From Bretschneidera sinensis (lineage: Eukaryota; Streptophyta; Magnoliopsida; Brassicales; Akaniaceae): a stretch of 64,000 bases of DNA. How positions within the stretch are numbered: position 1 is the first letter of the stretch; each line of letters starts with the position of its first letter. The notes under the pieces are model-generated. The model saw only the letters and a list, made by a program, of their open reading frames with translations. It had not been told where the DNA came from and made no database searches. Where the stretch lies: the NCBI GenBank assembly GCA_023935145.1, contig CM043704.1, positions 100,415,373-100,479,372 of the forward strand. Direction: 5' to 3'. Of the stretch, positions 60,454 to 64,000 are shown one piece after another. A program made the translations under genes and the position numbers.

Positions 60454-61741
60454 TGTTGGAGCGATTATCTACCTAAATAAATATGCAAATAACCGTCCGA
60501 GTTTTACTTGTAAGTACACAAGGTCTGTGGTAACATAGTGTTCAAGTGCGATATCATTTCCACAGGGATTGGTGAATTTCGTTTTAGAATTAGTTTCTTC
60601 AAGTTTAAAAGGAGAAATAGCAGTTTGATTGTGAGAAGATAACAATAATGAGAACATAGGACTACGATATCCACCCTAATTATACTTTCCCACTAAGTAA
60701 AGCTTTAATGCTCTAGCCTTATCATGAATATCTAATGGTTTCCAACCTAAGGGCTTGGTCCACACCTTAGGCTATTGATCTCCCTATGCAACCAGTTACA
60801 CATGGTGTATACTCTAACTCTTTTCTCTCATAAGGGATTCAGCATAGGTGTATACTGAGTTGTTCCTTAAGAGAGAATGAGGGCTGTGGAGATCGACAAC
60901 CACACGGGACCTAGGGCTTGGTTTGCTCCCGGTTTCCCATGTTGATTAACCCGGGAATCTGGTGTGGATATCCCTTGTTACTAATGTCGAACCCATGACT
61001 CAGTCATCCAAATTGATTCGACTAACCTATCCATACTATATGCATACGTTGATCAGGCATATACATATGAGGAATGTAAATATAACCAGGTATTAATCAA
61101 GTTAAATATTCTAACAAGGCTATAACAAAGATAATCAATGAATGAACTTGTGGAAAAGCATAACTAGGGCTTCAATCGAGCCCTATAGGAGTTTAGTTAC
61201 ACATACTAAGTAAACTAAACATTTTAAACATAATGAAATAAAAACAAAAAACTAAAACAGAAGAAGACTCAAGAGACGAGTCGTCAATTCCTCTCCTAAG
61301 CTCTCTACTTCGAATCTAGAACAAATGTGTGGTTTATGTGTTTTACAGGGCTATTTATAGGGTCCTCATGGTGTCCCAAAACCCTAATTTCCTATTTGGA
61401 GTCTGGAGACTTTTTTCCATATTTGGCTCTGCTGCCTCTGGAGTGATTGCGCTCGAGCATATGCGGGATGTGCTCGAGCGCAGGTGTGCGCTCGAGCCCT
61501 CTTCAAGTGCGCTAGTACTCTTGTGCGCTCGATCTCAAGGGGGGTGCGCTCGAGCGCACCTTGCTGGATGGTAGATCTTGACTTTTGCTCCTAAAAACTC
61601 CAATTTATCATCTTTTTGTCCATGTCCTGTGAAAAACATATAAAAACACGAAAATGAAGTAGAAACTACTAAAATATATAAATAAATAGTCTAACAAGTG
61701 TAAATTAAGGGACTTAAATATGAATATTTAAGCATTTATCA
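60454..61741 (-). repeat. Athila-like 5' LTR
   Basis: Pairs with 53533-54815. Minus-strand TATA box CTATAAATAGCC near 61351-61359 should drive transcription towards the primer site. The palindromic motif cluster at 61441-61560 lies just upstream of that TATA box in element orientation, a typical place for regulatory repeats. It includes the perfect 16-base palindrome GTGCGCTCGAGCGCAC. Confidence 0.92.
61441..61562. repeat. TCGA-centred palindrome cluster upstream of the LTR TATA box
   Basis: Five or more motifs in 120 bases: GCGCTCGAGC, GTGCTCGAGCGCA, GTGCGCTCGAGC, GTGCGCTCGATC and GTGCGCTCGAGCGCAC. The other LTR has the same cluster at 54525-54640 with a few CpG-to-TpG/CpA changes. Related motifs occur at 56800-56860, 57295-57420 and 60225-60255 inside the element, and at 18915-19010 in the nested relic. 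Confidence 0.88.
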
Positions 61742-61816
61742 GTGTCGTGCTGGGATTTTTAAAATGTGACAACACCGGCTTGGGGTGGCCAACCCGGGAT
61801 GGGTCGTTACACATAC

Positions 61817-62646
61817 CCAACAACAAATTTTTATCTCTCATCAAATTATTGGTTAATAATTAATTCAAATAACCTCACTATATATTTTATATTTATCTCG
61901 ATTACTAAAAGTAAATCTAACTCACCACGTAGCACTTAGAGCTACCCGTTGATCACCTCCTTACTTTTCCTGCTCTTTTCAGCAATTTAGCTCAATTGTT
62001 GTTCGTCAACACCTGAAATAATATTTGTATTAAAATTTCTAATTTATTCTTCAATTCTTCCAGAATTTACACCCTTTAAAATTTTCACATTGAATTATGG
62101 GAAATTTCATGTATGCTAAATTTCAAAAATACAATTCACATTATTACCTTTGGTTTTTCTTAGAGCTTTTCTCGACTCTCTTTAAAAGTATCACGTAAAC
62201 CCCTTCAAAATTTTACTCTTTTAATATTTCTTTCAGTCCTTAAGTGATTAAAGAAATATAATAGTTTGAATTGAAGAAGGAAGAAAACCAAATAGGATTT
62301 GGCAAATAAAATAAAAATATAATCGTTTTTATAACAACTCACCACTCCCCCACCATCTGCACTAATTCTCCAAATGAAACCTGTCCAAATGCATGTAATA
62401 CATGCAACACCTGGACTTCCAGGTGTTGTTGCATGTCAACTTTTTTTTTTCTTTCTCTTTTTGTCCTCCAAACCTGGATACTTCAATTTTTTCTTTTTTG
62501 TTTTTCTTTACACCACCACACGTCCAGTTTTTTTTAAGAATTATTTTATTCAATAATAATTCTTTCACATATATATATTATTTTAATTTCATGTCATATT
62601 TATTAAATTACTTATTTACTCATATTTTAATAACACAGGTATTACA
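61817..62646 (-). mobile_element. Shared chromovirus LTR, right part
   Basis: Continues the LTR left at 45128: reverse complement of the first 750 or so bases of the plus-strand chromovirus LTR (landmarks GTAAATCTAACTCACCACGT and CATGTATGCTAAATTTC). It ends GGTATTACA at 62646, i.e. TGTAATACC on its own strand. It lacks the poly-G/GA tract of the plus-strand LTRs. Next to it, on the minus strand, is GAAATTTTTATAAGGTGAGT, a polypurine-type tract. Confidence 0.88.
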
Positions 62647-63137
62647 ATTCTACTCACCTTATAAAAATTTCATCTCTAAAATTTCCTTACCTAATTCATG
62701 AAAAAGTTGGGGATATTCTTTCCTCATCCTTGACTCATGCTCCCAATTAATTTCGTCAACATCTTTGTTCCGCCATAATACTTGAACTAATGGAATTACT
62801 TTATTACACAAGACTTGTTCTTTTCTGTCTAAAATTCTCACTGGTACTTGTATAAAAGTCCAATCTTCCTAAATTTTTATAGCTTGGCTCGAAATATTAT
62901 GAGATCCATCATGTAAGAACTTTTGCAAAAGTGAAACGTGGAATATGTTATGTCACTAGTTCAACTCTGGAGGTAAATCCAAGTTATTTATATCTAACCT
63001 CACTTTCTCAATAACCTTATAGGGTCACCTCAGGCTCAACTTTCATTTCCTTTTTACCCTCAACACACCTTTCCATTGAGATATTTTCAAATGCACCCAA
63101 TTACCTACTTGAAACTCAAGAGGTCGTCTTCTATTAT
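62647..63137 (-). pseudogene. Chromovirus integrase C-terminus with chromodomain
   Basis: Minus-strand reading across stops: GNWVHLKISQWKGVLRVKKE, then RVELVT with a stop, FTFAKVLT, and in an open frame of 60 codons ILDRKEQVLCNKVIPLVQVL followed by WRNKDVDEINWEHES and MRKEYPQLF. This is the GPY/F region and the chromodomain of Tekay-type chromoviruses, which directs insertion by binding modified histones in intact elements. It is cut at 63137 by the next LTR. Confidence 0.9.
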
Positions 63138-64000
63138 TGATTACGCCCAAAACAGTAACGCGGTGTTGTAGTACGGCTTTGGGGTGTCGATTCCACAGGG
63201 AGACAAATTAACTATAAAGGAAGATGTAAACTTTAATATGAGATGATATGATCAAATTAAATATAGAATCTGAAATTTGATAGTGAGACAATTGTATAAA
63301 GTAGATTGTGAAATATAATAGGAGAACGACAAGGATCCGGGAATCCTCCCTAAGTTTGTTGCCCTAATCCTAACTTGATTCAGTTGTTTTTATCTCGATT
63401 GCAAGTTTCACATTCCAAACAGGTAATCGGCAAATATTCAATTAAAGCACATGTATAAACCCTAATTTGGTTGTCATGAAATACTCTTTATTTTCAATTC
63501 ATGCACATATGATCTATCCTTTAAGTTTATCAAGAAACGACAATATATCTTTGATGACAATATTGCAGTAATGGACAAACCTAAAGGCTAGATCTACCGG
63601 ACTCATTCATACCCAAATAATCTTGACATAAAGAAAGCATAACTAAATCTATATCAAGGAAAAAAGATACAATCACCGGATTAGATGAAATCTTTATAAT
63701 TAAATAAAAAGTAAATCATAACAATATTTGAACGTTAAAGCTCCATTACAACTTAATAAAATAAGGGAAATAGAAACAACTACACCTAGGGATTCATCCC
63801 TTCTCCTTGCTTGGAGATTAGTTAGCCATGAGGCTCATGGTTGCACAATGGAAGGAAAGTTGCTGCTCTCTTGAGTTCTCCAGCTTTTTGAATATCTAAT
63901 TACAAACCCTAAGTGGTATATTTATAGTACACAAGGTCTAGGGGTGTTTTAGGGTTTGAACAAGTCATTAAAGACCTAATTAGGGTCTAACTCGGAGTGC
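63138..64000 (-). mobile_element. Start of another LTR retrotransposon (runs off the window)
   Basis: A new LTR begins TGATTACGCCC at 63138, breaking the chromovirus integrase frame. GTGTCGATTCCACAGGGAG near 63186 resembles the 'gatcatttccacagggattgg' landmark at the same place in the Athila-like LTRs. A minus-strand TATA box (ACTATAAATATACC) lies near 63915-63930, so the element is probably in minus orientation and this is its 3' LTR. The other end is outside the window. Confidence 0.7.

Larger units (their letters stand above)
53533..61741 (-). mobile_element. Non-autonomous Athila-like gag-protease retrotransposon
   Basis: Perfect GTGTC duplication (53528-53532 and 61742-61746). LTRs 53533-54815 (1283 bp) and 60454-61741 (1288 bp) begin TGTTG and end TTATCA in plus reading. 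Minus orientation is set by the primer site (60427-60453) next to the right LTR and a purine tract AGCTTGGGGGTG next to the left LTR. The 5.6-kb interior holds gag, an aspartic protease and a separate downstream ORF, but no reverse transcriptase, RNase H or integrase; the space after the protease (57597 to 56763) is non-coding. Such elements depend on pol from a relative. The gag, protease and primer-site type resemble the Athila/Tat branch of Ty3/gypsy. Confidence 0.92.
45129..61811 (+). mobile_element. Ty3/gypsy chromovirus (Tekay/Del-like), interrupted and inactive
   Basis: The element is bounded by a perfect CATAC duplication (45124-45128 and 61812-61816). 5' LTR 45129-47326; 3' LTR 51433-53532 plus 61747-61811, split by an 8.2-kb insertion. 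After the 5' LTR comes ATTTTGGTGTTAGAGCATTAGG, an initiator-Met-type primer site; before the 3' LTR comes GGGGACAATTTTTATAAGGTG, the tract typical of Tekay/Del chromoviruses. Gag, protease, RT, RNase H and integrase follow in gypsy order but are full of stops. The insertion-free length is about 8.5 kb. It inserted into the LTR of a minus-strand relative. Confidence 0.93.

Overview
The window is nuclear DNA of a flowering plant, almost certainly a eudicot. Its genes have several exons with GT..AG introns, the intergenic DNA is AT-rich, and the gene set is typical of plants: a GBF4-like bZIP, serine carboxypeptidase-like (SCPL) proteins, a FAS1 protein, a WAT1-type transporter relic and a USP-kinase. 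More than half of the window is LTR retrotransposon, nested several levels deep. I cannot name the species.

Layout. 1-2.9 kb: the 5' three exons of a bZIP transcription factor on the minus strand; its last exon is not visible. 2.9-6.6 kb: intergenic DNA with an inverted repeat and a tandem repeat. 6.6-11.6 kb: duplication block A, holding an intact seven-exon SCPL gene. 11.4-24.9 kb: an old Ty1/copia element (minus strand) split by a 12.1-kb Sirevirus-like copia element (minus strand, with an envelope-like ORF). A rearranged 1.9-kb relic of an Athila-like element sits inside the Sirevirus reverse transcriptase gene. 25.6-25.9 kb: a second copy of the first 341 bases of the window. 26.9-28.3 kb: an intronless FAS1/arabinogalactan-type protein. 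29.3-31 kb: fragments of a retrotransposon leader, a LINE RNase H and a WAT1 transporter pseudogene. 31.9-36.8 kb: a nine-exon gene for a USP-like plus pseudokinase protein. 37.3-42.3 kb: block B with a second intact SCPL gene. 42.3-43.7 kb: block C, a partial third copy that starts with the last exon of the kinase gene.

43.7-64 kb is a retrotransposon nest. A minus-strand Ty3/gypsy chromovirus pair shares one LTR (44074-45128 continued at 61817-62646). That LTR was hit by a plus-strand chromovirus (45129-61811, target duplication CATAC). The 3' LTR of the plus-strand element was in turn hit by a non-autonomous Athila-like gag-protease element (53533-61741, minus strand, target duplication GTGTC). 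A further LTR starts near 63138 and runs off the window.

The host genes do not form a pathway or operon. The two SCPL genes are recent paralogues that duplicated together with their promoters, a downstream copia LTR and, in one case, the tail of the neighbouring kinase gene. Every retrotransposon coding region I read carries stops, frameshifts or deletions, so no copy here looks autonomous. I found no RNA gene, CRISPR array or bacterial-type feature. The least explained signals are the short TCGA-centred palindromes spread through two unrelated retroelement lineages, an ORF family apparently shared by those two lineages, and the inverted 17.3-19.2 kb relic that still has intact target duplications.
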